NCBI GenBank assembly: GCA_021463165.1
Contig: JAJTWY010000010.1
Coordinates: forward strand, 62,001-126,000
DNA length: 64,000 nt
Source of the DNA: Pyrinomonadaceae bacterium
Lineage (GTDB): Bacteria > Acidobacteriota > Blastocatellia > Pyrinomonadales > Pyrinomonadaceae
Direction: 5' to 3'
Shown: positions 36,866-47,036 of the stretch, piece by piece
Layout: the number at the start of each line of letters is the position of its first letter
Position numbering within the stretch: position 1 is the first letter of the stretch
Notes under the pieces: generated by a model
Seen by the model: only the letters and a program-made list of their open reading frames with translations
The model's database searches: none
Told to the model about the DNA's origin: nothing
Program-made: the position numbers and the translations under genes

Positions 36866-39359
36866 TTCGTATGCCCAAGGCTTGCCGGTCGTCAGGCCGG
36901 AGACCGTGGGGATGAATTCGGCGAAGTTAGCCCAGATCGATGTATTGATCAAAAAGGACATCGACGACAAAAAACTGCCGGGAGCGGTTGTGGTCGTCGG
37001 GCATCGCGGCAAGCTCGTTTATAGAAAGGCATTTGGCAACCGTTCGCTCGTGCCGACGGTCGAGCCGATGACGATCGACACGATATTTGATGCGGCATCA
37101 CTGACCAAGGCGATCGCGACAGGGACGTCGATCATGTTGCTGGTCGAGAAGGGCAAACTTCGGCTTAACGATAGTGTTGGAACTTTTTTCCCGGAGATCG
37201 AGGACGTTGGGGCGAAACGCGTAACGGTTCTCCAACTTCTTACGCACGTCTCTGGTTACCGCCCAGATTTTGACCTCGGTGAAAAGTGGGTGGGCCGCGA
37301 AGGGCTGTTAGCGGCTTTGAGAAAGGAAAGGCTGCGTAATCCACCGGGAACGAGGTTTGTCTATTCCGATATTAATTTCGAGATCTTAGGCGAGATCGTG
37401 CAGAAGGTATCGGGCCGGCGCTTGGAAGATTTTGCCGAGGAGACTTTCCGCGCTCTCGGGATGCAAGACACCCGGTTCATAAATTTTGAGCCGAAGGGAA
37501 TAGCGGAAAGTCGGGAGATCTTTCCGATAGATACTTTAGCTCCGGTTACGCTCAACCGCATTGCACCGACAGAGAACGTCCGAGGACAGAACTCTTACCT
37601 GGGAGCAACATTTCAGGGTGATGTGCAAGCGGGCGAACGTATTCTTCGGGGCCAGGTCCATGATCCTACCTCGTACCGCATGGGTGGCGTGGCGGGGCAC
37701 GCAGGCCTCTTCTCGACGGCAGACGACCTTGCGCGATATGCGCAAATGCTGCTGGATGGCGGCGTGGCTCAGGGTACTGGCTCAAAACGTATCCTCTCGC
37801 CGCAGACTGTCGCGAAGATGACGGCACCCTATGTTGTCTCCGAGGCCGGTGATACGCGTGGCCTTGGGTGGGACATCAACACATCATTCTCACAAAATCG
37901 GGGTGAGTTGTTTCCGCTTGGATCGTTTGGACATACCGGATTTACCGGGACCGGTATCTGGATCGACCGTGTTTCACAAACATTCTATGTTTTCCTATCG
38001 AATCGCGTTCACCCTGACGGCAAAGGCGATGTGACGCCACTGAGGGCGAAGGTGGCTACGGTGGTCGCTTCTGCGGTCGAGGACACGCCACGTGACAAAT
38101 ATGAGCAGGCGCAGGCTGAATACAATGCCACCGTCTCCGCCCAACTTCCACGATTCGTAGAAAACCTGCGGCGCTTGCCGGCCGGAACGCAGGCGGCACT
38201 GCCCGCTCAAACGTCGAGTGGCGCCGTGGTCATGAACGGTATCGACATCCTCGAACGCGACAAGTTCAAACCGATAGAAGGATTGAAGATCGGTCTTGTC
38301 ACAAATCACACGGGCCGTAATCTAGCCGGGAAGCAGACGATCGACATTCTGGCTGAGGCGAAGAATGTAAAGCTGACAGCGATGTTCGCCCCGGAACATG
38401 GGATCCGCGGTGAGCTTGACACAGAGAAGATCGATGACAGCAAGGACGAAAAGACAGGGCTTCCGGTCTATTCCCTTTATAAGGACGGAATGCGGCGGCC
38501 AAAGCCTGAGCAAACGGCTACGATCGATGCGTTCGTGTATGACATTCAGGATATCGGAGCGAGATTTTACACATACACCGCCACGCTAAAGAACGTCCTG
38601 GAAGAGGCCGCGAAAGCAGGGAAGCCGGTTTTCGTTCTTGACCGCCCAAACCCGATAACGGGCACAATGGTCGAAGGATCACTCGCCGATGAGGATAAAC
38701 TATCGTTCATCGCCGCCCACACAACACCGGTCCGCTATGGCCTGACGATCGGCGAACTTGGCCAGATGATGAACACCGAGCGCAAGATCGGTGCCGACCT
38801 CCGCGTGATAAAAATGGAAGGCTGGACGCGCTCGATGTGGTTCGATGAAACGGGGCAGACTTGGGTAAATCCGTCGCCGAATATGCGTTCGCTGACCGAA
38901 GCGACGCTCTATCCCGGCATCGGCTTGCTTGAAACGACCAATCTCAGCGTCGGGCGTGGAACGGACACGCCTTTCGAGGTGATCGGCGCACCGTGGCTGG
39001 ACGGGCAAAGACTAGCAAAGTATTTGAACGAACGAGCGATCAAGGGCGTAAGGTTCATCCCGATCAGATTCAAGCCGAACGCCTCGGTCTTCAAGGACGA
39101 ACAGCTCGGCGGCGTCAACATCCTGGTAACCGACCGAAACGCACTTAATTCTTTTAGGATGGGCATCGAGATCGCCTGCGCCTTGCGTAAACTCTACCCG
39201 ACGGAATGGCAGGTAGAACGGTATGCGAGATTGCTCGTCAACGCCGAAGTCCTCGATCTCGTGAAGCGTGGAGAGACGCCGGAAGATATCGAAAAAGCGG
39301 TTAACTCAAAAAGTTCTGGTTTTGCAGGGCGCCGCGCCGCCTATTTACTTTACAAATAG
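36786..39359 (+). CDS. Serine hydrolase (beta-lactamase-like) fused to NamZ/DUF1343 exo-beta-N-acetylmuramidase
   Basis: An 857-residue exported two-domain protein. A signal peptide from ATG 36786 (ALIFLLLCLFALNLFSYA) replaces the unlikely 36726 start. Residues about 30-450 are a class C beta-lactamase/DD-peptidase-like serine hydrolase: SxxK as SLTK near 105-108, YSD in FVYSDINFEIL as the YxN-type motif, and HTG near 385. Residues 485-857 are the DUF1343 family, now known as NamZ (GH171), which removes MurNAc from the non-reducing end: FAPEHGIRGE, DIQDIGARFYTYTATL, VLDRPNPITG, NPSPNMRSLTEATLYPGIGLLE and SVGRGTDTPFE. The fusion joins peptide and sugar trimming of murein. It lies in the salvage locus after the LysR gene. 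Confidence 0.9.
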   Translation: MPSRLALSRLVPALIFLLLCLFALNLFSYAQGLPVVRPETVGMNSAKLAQIDVLIKKDIDDKKLPGAVVVVGHRGKLVYRKAFGNRSLVPTVEPMTIDTIFDAASLTKAIATGTSIMLLVEKGKLRLNDSVGTFFPEIEDVGAKRVTVLQLLTHVSGYRPDFDLGEKWVGREGLLAALRKERLRNPPGTRFVYSDINFEILGEIVQKVSGRRLEDFAEETFRALGMQDTRFINFEPKGIAESREIFPIDTLAPVTLNRIAPTENVRGQNSYLGATFQGDVQAGERILRGQVHDPTSYRMGGVAGHAGLFSTADDLARYAQMLLDGGVAQGTGSKRILSPQTVAKMTAPYVVSEAGDTRGLGWDINTSFSQNRGELFPLGSFGHTGFTGTGIWIDRVSQTFYVFLSNRVHPDGKGDVTPLRAKVATVVASAVEDTPRDKYEQAQAEYNATVSAQLPRFVENLRRLPAGTQAALPAQTSSGAVVMNGIDILERDKFKPIEGLKIGLVTNHTGRNLAGKQTIDILAEAKNVKLTAMFAPEHGIRGELDTEKIDDSKDEKTGLPVYSLYKDGMRRPKPEQTATIDAFVYDIQDIGARFYTYTATLKNVLEEAAKAGKPVFVLDRPNPITGTMVEGSLADEDKLSFIAAHTTPVRYGLTIGELGQMMNTERKIGADLRVIKMEGWTRSMWFDETGQTWVNPSPNMRSLTEATLYPGIGLLETTNLSVGRGTDTPFEVIGAPWLDGQRLAKYLNERAIKGVRFIPIRFKPNASVFKDEQLGGVNILVTDRNALNSFRMGIEIACALRKLYPTEWQVERYARLLVNAEVLDLVKRGETPEDIEKAVNSKSSGFAGRRAAYLLYK

Positions 39360-39541
39360 GCGCTTTAAGTTTATAACGCTTTCTAGCTAATGTTTTTCAA
39401 CTAAGTGGATCGTTTTGGCGGAATTCCCGTGGAGAAGTAGTCGTACTTCAATCCATAAGAAAATTTTGACCAAAAACTAAATTGTCTCAGCAGAAGTTAT
39501 GGCAGTCTGCCAAATTTTAGAACGGGAGAGGGAGAATCGAC

Positions 39542-42500
39542 ATGATGAATAAATTGACAAGAGCCTGTTTAGGTCTTTGCGGATTGCTTCTTGTTGTATT
39601 TGTGCTCGGATCGAGTGTGGTTGCACAGACGGTCAGCGGAACGCTTCGCGGAACGGTTTCCGACGCTAACGGCGCCGTGATACCGAACGCAACGGTTACT
39701 GTTCGAAACAAGGAGACCGGACTCGAGCGTACGGTAATAAGTTCAGGTGAGGGGCTCTACAATATCCCTTTCCTGCCGATCGGTGCCTATGATGTTGAGG
39801 TTAGTCGTACTGATTTTAACAAAGTAAAGCGTCAGGACGTATTGGTTGTTCTCAACGAGACAACTGTGATCAATGTTCGTCTGGATCCATCCGTGACCGG
39901 CGAGGTGACCGTGACGGATGAAACGCCGCCGATCAATACTACCAACGCTCAGATCGCTGGTACGCTTACGAGCGCACAGATATCCGAGCGGCCCGTTGCA
40001 AACCAGGGCAATTTCCTTACGCTGGCTGAGACCTTTACCGGATTCCAAGAGAATCCTACTTCCGGTCAGAATAACCCAACCGCCTCGTCCGGTTCGTCGA
40101 TTAACTTCAACGGAACCGGTACCCGCGGTGCGACATTCCAGATCAATGGTGTTAACAACGACGATTCTTCTGAGAATCAGAATCGCCAGGGGGCGTCGCT
40201 TGCGACGGTCAAGGCGTTTCAGGTCATTACCAACAACTTCACCGCAGAATTCGGCCGCGGCTATGGAGCGGTTGTTCTGGTGCAAACGCTATCCGGCACA
40301 AACGCGATCCGGGGTAGCCTCTACAATTACCACAATGATCACGCGCTGAATGCTAAGAACTTTTTCTCAAACCGTTTGGCGAAAAAGCCGGTGACGAGGC
40401 GCAATCAGTACGGCGGTGTGGTTGGTTTCCCAATTTTTAAGAACAGGCTGTTTGGCTTCCTCAGTGTGGATAGAGTAGAAAATTCGGGTGCGAATACCTA
40501 CACCCGTGATATCCCGCTTCCCTTCGAGCGAAATCCGGCCAATTGGTTCCAGATCACACCGGCAAATGACACTCCGTCAAATCGGGCTTTCATACAGTCC
40601 GTTCTGAATCGATTTCCGTCGACGCTGGTTCCTAATGATCCGCGGTCACCCCGAACCGTCGTTAGCTCGCAGCCATACAGTTTTCCGGCTAACGATTACT
40701 CGGCACGCTTCGACTGGAATGCCGGCGAGAAAGATACCGTTTTCGCCCGTTGGCAGTATACTCGCCAGCGATTTCAGGCGGATGACATCATCCTCGGTGA
40801 GCGAGCCGACCAGAATAACCACCAGCAAAACTACGGCCTGACGTGGACACACATCTTCTCTCCGCAGATCGTAGGTGAGTTCAGGTACGGACTCGGTTTG
40901 CGAACCACCCTTGTAAATATCACTGCTGGCAATGACACCCCGATCATCAGATTCCAGAACCCGCATCCGGCGGTCAGCGGTTCGATCATCGGAAATGCGG
41001 GTGCGTTCCCGATTCAGCGGTACCAGACGGACAACCAGTTTGTTTACAACCTTTCGATGGTTTTCGGTGGGAACCATTTTGTCAAAGCCGGAACGGACAT
41101 TCGGCGTCAGAAGCTTGATGACCTTGCCGACAATTTTTCGAGAGGCTTCTACACGTTCAACGGCGCCTGCAATGGTGTCACATATCGCGATCCTACCACT
41201 GCCTCGACCACCGCGCCATTGGGCAATGCGTCCGGATTTCACGCGCTGATCAATGGCTGCGTAACAACATTTCAGAAGGGATACGGGCCATTTTTCCTTG
41301 AAAACCGGATCGGAGAGAGCAATGTATACGTGGAAGATAACTGGAAAGTGAGGCCAAATCTGACCTTGAATATCGGAGCGCGGTACGAGTTCGTGAATGC
41401 CCCGCGGGAAGCTGCAGACCTGATCGACTACGGCTTCGGGAACGATACTGACAACATAGAACCGCGTATTGGCTTTGCCTACAGTCCTCGATTTGAATCA
41501 GGCAAACTCCGTAAGCTGTTTGGAGCAGAAGGTGACAGCTCGGTTCGCGGTGGCTACGGGATCTATCATGGCCGTCTTTTCCAGTCAGTGTTTTCTCAGT
41601 CGGGTGCGACCGTCAGGTTTAACCCGCCGAATGCTCTGTTTTTTAATCAAACCGGTGTTACGACGACGATATTTACCCCTACCAACCTCGCCGATCCGAC
41701 AAACGGTTTTGTTTTCACACCGGGGCCACAGACGACCCGACACGCGATCACGAAGATCGACCCTGACCTGCAAATGCCCTATACGCAGCAGTGGAACTTG
41801 ACGCTTGAACGAAAGCTTCCATGGTCGACGGCCCTCCGCGCGAGTTACACGGGCAATCGGGGCATCGGCTTAGTCAAATTGGCATTGGATAACCTTCCGC
41901 TTCACGATCCGGTCAATGGCGTCAGGGTAGCCGATCATCCGAATAACCCGGCAAACCTGCGCGGCCAGGTCATTCGCCTCGCCGCCGACGCCTTTTGTGC
42001 GGGTACCACGACGGTCAATACGCTTTGCCCGAACGTCGTACCGATCGGAGCGTTTGAATATAGTCGTGTGGTTCCACGTACAAACGAACGAAGGCCTGAT
42101 GGTCGATATTCGACGAACATCATTGTTAATAATGGTGCATGGAGCTACTACAATGCGCTTCAGATGGAATTCATCAAGACGCTGAGCAGCGGCTTTAACT
42201 TCTCGGCTGCCTACACATGGAGCAAATCCATCGATACGAACTCAGACGCAACGTTCCTTGGAGCCGGTGACAGTAACCAGAACGGCAACGATGCTCGGGT
42301 TTCGCGAGCCTATTCCAGATTTCACACGCCGCACCGTTTCACTTTTTTTGGAACCTATAGGCTGCCTTTTTTCGCGAAGGATAACGGCTGGAAAGGCTCA
42401 TTACTCGGGGGCTGGCAGATGTCCGCCGTCTTTAAGCTCGTTCATGGAACGCCGTTCACCGTGTCTGGGACCGGTATTGACCTGAATTTTGACGGGTTCA

Positions 42501-42880
42501 GCGAAACACGCCCAGTGCTTCTCGACCCGACCATCCTCGGAAACAGCATTTCAAATCCACGTACGGCTCAACAACTCCTGCCGACAACGGCCTTTAGGTC
42601 GCCAAACTCGATCGCGGATTTTAACTGTTGTGTGCTTGGCCGTAATACGTTCTTCCTGGACGGGGTTAACAATGTCGACCTGGCCTTCTCGAAGATATTC
42701 AAGATGCCTTGGGAGGGCCACAGCATATACCTGAGGGCCGATATGTTCAATGCGTTCAATCATTTTCAGTGGGGTTTCCCGAATACGACCTACACCTCCA
42801 CGACGCTCGGTTTGTTGACGACCGGAGCAACCCAATATGCTCCGCGAAATATTCAGGTGTCGCTCAAGTACTCATTCTGA
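39542..42880 (+). CDS. TonB-dependent receptor, Oar-like, with carboxypeptidase-regulatory-like domain
   Basis: A 1112-residue outer-membrane protein. A signal peptide precedes an N-terminal CarboxypepD_reg domain (VSGTLRGTVSDANGAVIPNATVTV, residues about 30-115). Then comes a plug (about 120-230, with FQINGVNNDDSSENQNRQG and FTAEFGRGYGAVVLVQTLSGTN) and a large beta-barrel ending in the aromatic C-terminal signal NIQVSLKYSF. The Acidobacteriota receptors of this type are larger than siderophore receptors and import diverse oligomers. GGGAGAGGGAG precedes the start. It sits 182 bp after the NamZ fusion and could import murein fragments, but substrate cannot be read from sequence. No SusD-like partner is present. 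Confidence 0.9.
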   Translation: MMNKLTRACLGLCGLLLVVFVLGSSVVAQTVSGTLRGTVSDANGAVIPNATVTVRNKETGLERTVISSGEGLYNIPFLPIGAYDVEVSRTDFNKVKRQDVLVVLNETTVINVRLDPSVTGEVTVTDETPPINTTNAQIAGTLTSAQISERPVANQGNFLTLAETFTGFQENPTSGQNNPTASSGSSINFNGTGTRGATFQINGVNNDDSSENQNRQGASLATVKAFQVITNNFTAEFGRGYGAVVLVQTLSGTNAIRGSLYNYHNDHALNAKNFFSNRLAKKPVTRRNQYGGVVGFPIFKNRLFGFLSVDRVENSGANTYTRDIPLPFERNPANWFQITPANDTPSNRAFIQSVLNRFPSTLVPNDPRSPRTVVSSQPYSFPANDYSARFDWNAGEKDTVFARWQYTRQRFQADDIILGERADQNNHQQNYGLTWTHIFSPQIVGEFRYGLGLRTTLVNITAGNDTPIIRFQNPHPAVSGSIIGNAGAFPIQRYQTDNQFVYNLSMVFGGNHFVKAGTDIRRQKLDDLADNFSRGFYTFNGACNGVTYRDPTTASTTAPLGNASGFHALINGCVTTFQKGYGPFFLENRIGESNVYVEDNWKVRPNLTLNIGARYEFVNAPREAADLIDYGFGNDTDNIEPRIGFAYSPRFESGKLRKLFGAEGDSSVRGGYGIYHGRLFQSVFSQSGATVRFNPPNALFFNQTGVTTTIFTPTNLADPTNGFVFTPGPQTTRHAITKIDPDLQMPYTQQWNLTLERKLPWSTALRASYTGNRGIGLVKLALDNLPLHDPVNGVRVADHPNNPANLRGQVIRLAADAFCAGTTTVNTLCPNVVPIGAFEYSRVVPRTNERRPDGRYSTNIIVNNGAWSYYNALQMEFIKTLSSGFNFSAAYTWSKSIDTNSDATFLGAGDSNQNGNDARVSRAYSRFHTPHRFTFFGTYRLPFFAKDNGWKGSLLGGWQMSAVFKLVHGTPFTVSGTGIDLNFDGFSETRPVLLDPTILGNSISNPRTAQQLLPTTAFRSPNSIADFNCCVLGRNTFFLDGVNNVDLAFSKIFKMPWEGHSIYLRADMFNAFNHFQWGFPNTTYTSTTLGLLTTGATQYAPRNIQVSLKYSF

Positions 42881-42911
42881 AATTGAACTAAGAATGAGTT
42901 GCCAGTAATGT

Positions 42912-42949
42912 TGGGGCGGGATGCATCTTGAATGAGACATTCCGCCCCA
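42912..42949 (+). terminator. Strong hairpin after the first TonB receptor
   Basis: A 12-bp stem, TGGGGCGGGATG with CATTCCGCCCCA and one G-T pair, lies 31 bp after the stop codon. No T-run follows, so it may act as an mRNA-stabilising or Rho-associated hairpin. Confidence 0.5.
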
Positions 42950-43088
42950 CCCGCGTTTAGGCTTCCGCAAACACGGCCGACGCGGGTATCTGGGCCACCT
43001 TGCTTCGGGCACTATATTTGCCTTATAAATGAGTGAGTTAGGGTGAGTGGAACTCATCAAATTTTGGATTTTCACAACAACTTATTTA

Positions 43089-43134
43089 GTATCAAGGGGT
43101 TTCGAGGAATTCCTCGGGCACCGGCGGTTGATAC
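43089..43134. promoter_or_regulatory. Nested dyads upstream of the second TonB receptor
   Basis: In the 352-bp gap 42881-43232, GTATCAA (43089-43095) and TTGATAC (43128-43134) flank a perfect 14-bp palindrome CGAGGAATTCCTCG (43103-43116). This could be an operator or a folded 5' region. A TATAAA -10-like box at 43194 precedes the gene. No gene is seen in the gap. Confidence 0.4.
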
Positions 43135-43232
43135 CAATAACGAAAATTTGAATAAATGTCCATAAACGTAAATTATTTTTATGGATTGCACTGTATAAAT
43201 TCTCCAGGAAATAGACGAGGTAAAAAGGGAAT

Positions 43233-46200
43233 ATGCATAAACGAGCTTTGATCTCCGGCCTGCTCATAGTAGTGGCCATAACAATTTTTAGTAGCACTAT
43301 GACTGCCCAGGAGGTGACCGGAAGTATTGTCGGCACCGTCAGAGACGTTAATGGAGCTGCCTTAACCGGGGCCTCTGTAACGATCACCGACACCGCAAAA
43401 AGCGTTGTCATTCGTACCGTTGTTACCAATGCCGACGGGGAGTATTCGGTTCCGAATCTCTCGCCGAGCGAATATAACGTCGCGGTCGAAGCAGCGAACT
43501 TCAAGAAAAGTGTTCAAACCTCGGTCAAGGTCGATGTTGGCCAACGCCGCACAGTCGATTTCGTGCTTCAGGCCGGCAACATTTCCGAGGTCGTAACGGT
43601 CGAAGCCGACCGGGTTACGATAGACACCGCGTCGGCAACGGGTGGCACGACCATTACGGGAGAACAGGCTCGCGAGATACCGATCAACAATCGCAACTGG
43701 GTCCAGTTGATAACACTCGCCCCGGGGGTTTCGCACGACCTCGCGGATCAGGTTTATGTTGGTACGACGAACCCTGACGGACAGGCCAATACGGTCAACA
43801 TCGCGGTCAACGGAGCTCGCAGCAGCCAGAACACCTTTACGGTCGATGGTGCCGACGTGACTGACCGCGGCTCGAATATCACGATTCAAGCTTATCCGAG
43901 TGTCGATTCGATCGGAGAGTTCAAGGTGCTTCGGTCGCTCTATCCAGCCGAGTCGGGACGGAGCGGCGGCGGACAGATCAACGTGGTCACCCGCTCGGGC
44001 GGAAAGCGTTTTTCGGGTAGTGCATTCCTCTTCTGGCGGAATGAGCAGTACAACGCTAACAATTATCTAGTCAATAGCGTGACTGGTACGCCGTCGTTTG
44101 GCCGCAACTGCTTTCCGTCGCAAGGGCTTCCAAATTCGGATCCGGAGTGCAAGGCGCGAAGGACGCCATTCTCGTATTACAACTATGGCGGGACTTTTGG
44201 CGGACCCGTTTACTTCCTTGATTTCGGCGAACGCGGACCCGGCGAGCCCTATTTCCGACGCTATGAGCGGACGTTCTTTTTCTTCTCGACAGAACGCCGC
44301 CGCGACCGTCGTTTCACGTCGCCTATTACTACTTCGGTGCCGGATGCGTTCCTGCGCGAGGGCCGCTTTCCGATCCCTGTCTGCATCAATCGTAACTACC
44401 TTGGCGAGACCTGCACCGGTTCGAACATTCTCGCCGCGGGAACGCCGATCCCTGCGGGGATGATCAATCCGGCTGCACTTGCATATCTCAACGGTGTGTA
44501 TAGAAAATTAGCCCTCCCGAACAATCCGACCGTTGCCAGTCCGTTCGCGCTGGTCGACCAGATCCCGAACGAAGCGGATTTCCGCCAGGAGCTGTTCAAG
44601 ATCGACCACAGCGTTAACGACAAGTGGTCGATGTACTACCGTTATCAGCAGGATAAGATCCCAACCCTCGATGGCAACTCTCTCTTCTCGAGCGGAACGG
44701 GACTCAACGGTGTTTCCACAACATCTACAAATTCTCCGGGTAAGACGCACACATTCCAAACGACCTACGCTTCTAGCCCTAACCTGATCTTCGAAGGCCG
44801 CTACAACTACGGTTATGGAGCGATCCTGAGCGAGAACGTGGGCCTATTGGCTCTTCGCAATACGACTGTTCCTATCACATTGCCCTTCGCCAACCAACGC
44901 GACCGGATCCCTTCTATTAGTGGAAACGGCTTCACCGGTCTCGGAAGCTTTGGCCCATACGACAACTTTTCGTACAAGCACAACATTACAGGTACGACGA
45001 CTTGGATCACGGGAAGTCATACGATCAAGTTCGGCGGTGTTTACTCGCTCTACCGCAAGAATGAGAATGCTCTTGCCGGTGTAAATGAGGGCAGCTTTAG
45101 TTCGTTCCCGACCACACGCCCGGCCGGTTCGCCTACGCTTCCACTCAGTTACACGACGCCGAGCGGCCAGGTGCTGACGAATGCGATAACAACGGCCGTT
45201 GCAAACAACCTTCAGGCTTGGGCAAGCTTCCTGGTTGGTAATGTATCCTCGTTCTCGCAGGCGAGTTTCGACTACACGGCCGATCTGCGGCAGAAGACGA
45301 TCGAGGCTTTCGTTCAGGACGAATGGAAGGCGAAGAGCAATCTGACGCTTTCAGTCGGTGTACGCTACTCGTATTTCGGTGCTCCGTGGGACAAGAATGG
45401 CCGCCTGTCGAACTTTGATCCGGCACTCTACAGTGCGAGTCAGGCTCCGCTTATGACTGGGGCTGGAAACCGCGTTACTGATACGACCCGGAATTCTTGT
45501 TCGGGCATGATAGTCAATGCCCAGAACGTTAGAGAACAGGTGTCGCCAACGGGTGCCTTCACACCGTGCCGACCGGCAGCTTCGCCCTACGGCAAATACG
45601 TCATAGATGTTAATAAGACCGATTTTGCCCCACGAATCGGGATCGCCTGGGATCCTTTCAAGGACGGAAAGACCTCCGTTCGTACCGGCTACGGTATTTT
45701 CCATGAGCAGGTATTGAACGGAACATTCCTGCAGAATATTGGAACAAATCCACCGTATCAGTTGACCGCAACTGCCACGAATACCCGGCTCGATAATCCA
45801 GGTGGAGCCACCGGCTCTCCGGGTATTAGCCTTCGTGCAGTTCAGACTGAATGGCATACTCCTTATATGCAGCACTGGACCTTTGAGATCCAGCGACAGT
45901 TGGCGAGCCGAACGACACTCTCGGTCGGTTATGCGGGATCCAAGGGAACGCATCTTCAGGGCCTCACAGAAATGAACAGCCTGCCGGCCGGCAAGGCTCT
46001 GGCTTCGCAGTGTGCTCCGGGTAACAACTATGTTGGCCAGCCGGGCGGTGTGACGACAGTACCGTGCCAGATCCCGGGTTATGCGTTCCGAAACAGTGCG
46101 ACCTCTGCCGCTCAGGGCAATCAGAACGTCGTCGGGACTACGGTGTTCAACGATACCGTGCTTCTTGATCAGATCCGTCCATATCGTGGTTATCGTGGTA

Positions 46201-46961
46201 TTGCAATGGTCCAGCCGCGTTATGACTCGAATTACCACAGCTTGCAGATGTCGGCGACGCACAGGTTTTCGACGGGTTCGCAAGTCGTGGCCAACTACAC
46301 ATGGTCGAAGAACCTGACCACTTCGATCAACGACCGTTCGACTTCGCCGCAGAACGCCTACGATATCGCCAGCGAGTACCAGCGTGCTGCGTTTGACCGC
46401 AGGCATATTCTCTCGGTGAACTACTTCTACGAGCTTCCATTCTTCCGCTCGCAGCAAGGCTTCACAGGTAAATTGTTGGGCGGATGGCAGTTCAACGGTA
46501 TTGCGACCTACAATTCAGGCCTGCCGTTCACCGTGACGACGTCCTCTTTTGATCCGGCCGGCCTCGGTATCCTCAACGTAAATCCGGCGGGGCGGCCGAA
46601 CGTCACCTGCGACCCGAACGAAGGGGGAGCTCGTACGGTCCAGCAGTGGTTCAATACGTCGTGCTTCACGCGTAATCCGGCGCTGGTAACGGGGGTGTTT
46701 ACGCCGGTACCGAATACCGTGGGTAATGCAGGCCGCGGCAGCGTTGATGGGCCGCCGACGATCCGCTTTGACCTGACTGCGGTCAAGAATCTGCGATTTG
46801 GTGAGCGGTTCCGCCTGCAGCTGCGTGCCGAAGGGTTCAACATCTTTAATAATGTGAACTATCGCGCCCTCTCCACGAATGTTACGTCGGGTGGATTTGG
46901 AACGGTCACCAGCGTTCGTGATTCACGTACCATGCAGTTCGGTGTAAAGGTTAATTTCTAA
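43233..46961 (+). CDS. TonB-dependent receptor, Oar-like, with carboxypeptidase-regulatory-like domain (second copy)
   Basis: A 1242-residue outer-membrane receptor. A signal peptide to about residue 25, then a CarboxypepD_reg domain (VTGSIVGTVRDVNGAALTGASVTI, then NADGEYSVPNLSPSEYNVAVEA), a plug with AREIPINNRNWVQLITLAPGVS, FTVDGADVTDRGSN and AESGRSGGGQINVVTRSGG, and a beta-barrel that ends MQFGVKVNF. It shares architecture but not close sequence with the preceding receptor, so they are unlikely to be a recent tandem duplication. It has its own upstream region and a strong terminator, so it is a separate transcript. Substrate unknown; nagA follows directly. Confidence 0.92.
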   Translation: MHKRALISGLLIVVAITIFSSTMTAQEVTGSIVGTVRDVNGAALTGASVTITDTAKSVVIRTVVTNADGEYSVPNLSPSEYNVAVEAANFKKSVQTSVKVDVGQRRTVDFVLQAGNISEVVTVEADRVTIDTASATGGTTITGEQAREIPINNRNWVQLITLAPGVSHDLADQVYVGTTNPDGQANTVNIAVNGARSSQNTFTVDGADVTDRGSNITIQAYPSVDSIGEFKVLRSLYPAESGRSGGGQINVVTRSGGKRFSGSAFLFWRNEQYNANNYLVNSVTGTPSFGRNCFPSQGLPNSDPECKARRTPFSYYNYGGTFGGPVYFLDFGERGPGEPYFRRYERTFFFFSTERRRDRRFTSPITTSVPDAFLREGRFPIPVCINRNYLGETCTGSNILAAGTPIPAGMINPAALAYLNGVYRKLALPNNPTVASPFALVDQIPNEADFRQELFKIDHSVNDKWSMYYRYQQDKIPTLDGNSLFSSGTGLNGVSTTSTNSPGKTHTFQTTYASSPNLIFEGRYNYGYGAILSENVGLLALRNTTVPITLPFANQRDRIPSISGNGFTGLGSFGPYDNFSYKHNITGTTTWITGSHTIKFGGVYSLYRKNENALAGVNEGSFSSFPTTRPAGSPTLPLSYTTPSGQVLTNAITTAVANNLQAWASFLVGNVSSFSQASFDYTADLRQKTIEAFVQDEWKAKSNLTLSVGVRYSYFGAPWDKNGRLSNFDPALYSASQAPLMTGAGNRVTDTTRNSCSGMIVNAQNVREQVSPTGAFTPCRPAASPYGKYVIDVNKTDFAPRIGIAWDPFKDGKTSVRTGYGIFHEQVLNGTFLQNIGTNPPYQLTATATNTRLDNPGGATGSPGISLRAVQTEWHTPYMQHWTFEIQRQLASRTTLSVGYAGSKGTHLQGLTEMNSLPAGKALASQCAPGNNYVGQPGGVTTVPCQIPGYAFRNSATSAAQGNQNVVGTTVFNDTVLLDQIRPYRGYRGIAMVQPRYDSNYHSLQMSATHRFSTGSQVVANYTWSKNLTTSINDRSTSPQNAYDIASEYQRAAFDRRHILSVNYFYELPFFRSQQGFTGKLLGGWQFNGIATYNSGLPFTVTTSSFDPAGLGILNVNPAGRPNVTCDPNEGGARTVQQWFNTSCFTRNPALVTGVFTPVPNTVGNAGRGSVDGPPTIRFDLTAVKNLRFGERFRLQLRAEGFNIFNNVNYRALSTNVTSGGFGTVTSVRDSRTMQFGVKVNF

Positions 46962-46983
46962 CAATAGCCTTTTCGATTCGACT

Positions 46984-47018
46984 GGCCCGCGAGCGATCTA
47001 TTCGACGCGGGCCTTTTT
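46984..47018 (+). terminator. Rho-independent terminator of the second TonB receptor
   Basis: A perfect 8-bp stem GGCCCGCG (46984-46991) and CGCGGGCC (47006-47013) with a 14-nt loop, followed by TTTTT. It lies 23 bp after the stop codon and 18 bp before the nagA start. Confidence 0.88.
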
Positions 47019-47036
47019 CATTGATAGATTCTAGAT

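Noticed and set aside
45351..46457. A 368-codon reverse open frame inside the second TonB receptor
   Set aside because: It is antisense to an intact conserved receptor and shows no domain or signal of its own.
39542..46961. Tandem duplication of TonB receptors
   Set aside because: The two share architecture only. Lengths, plug motifs and barrel sequences differ strongly, so recent duplication is unlikely.
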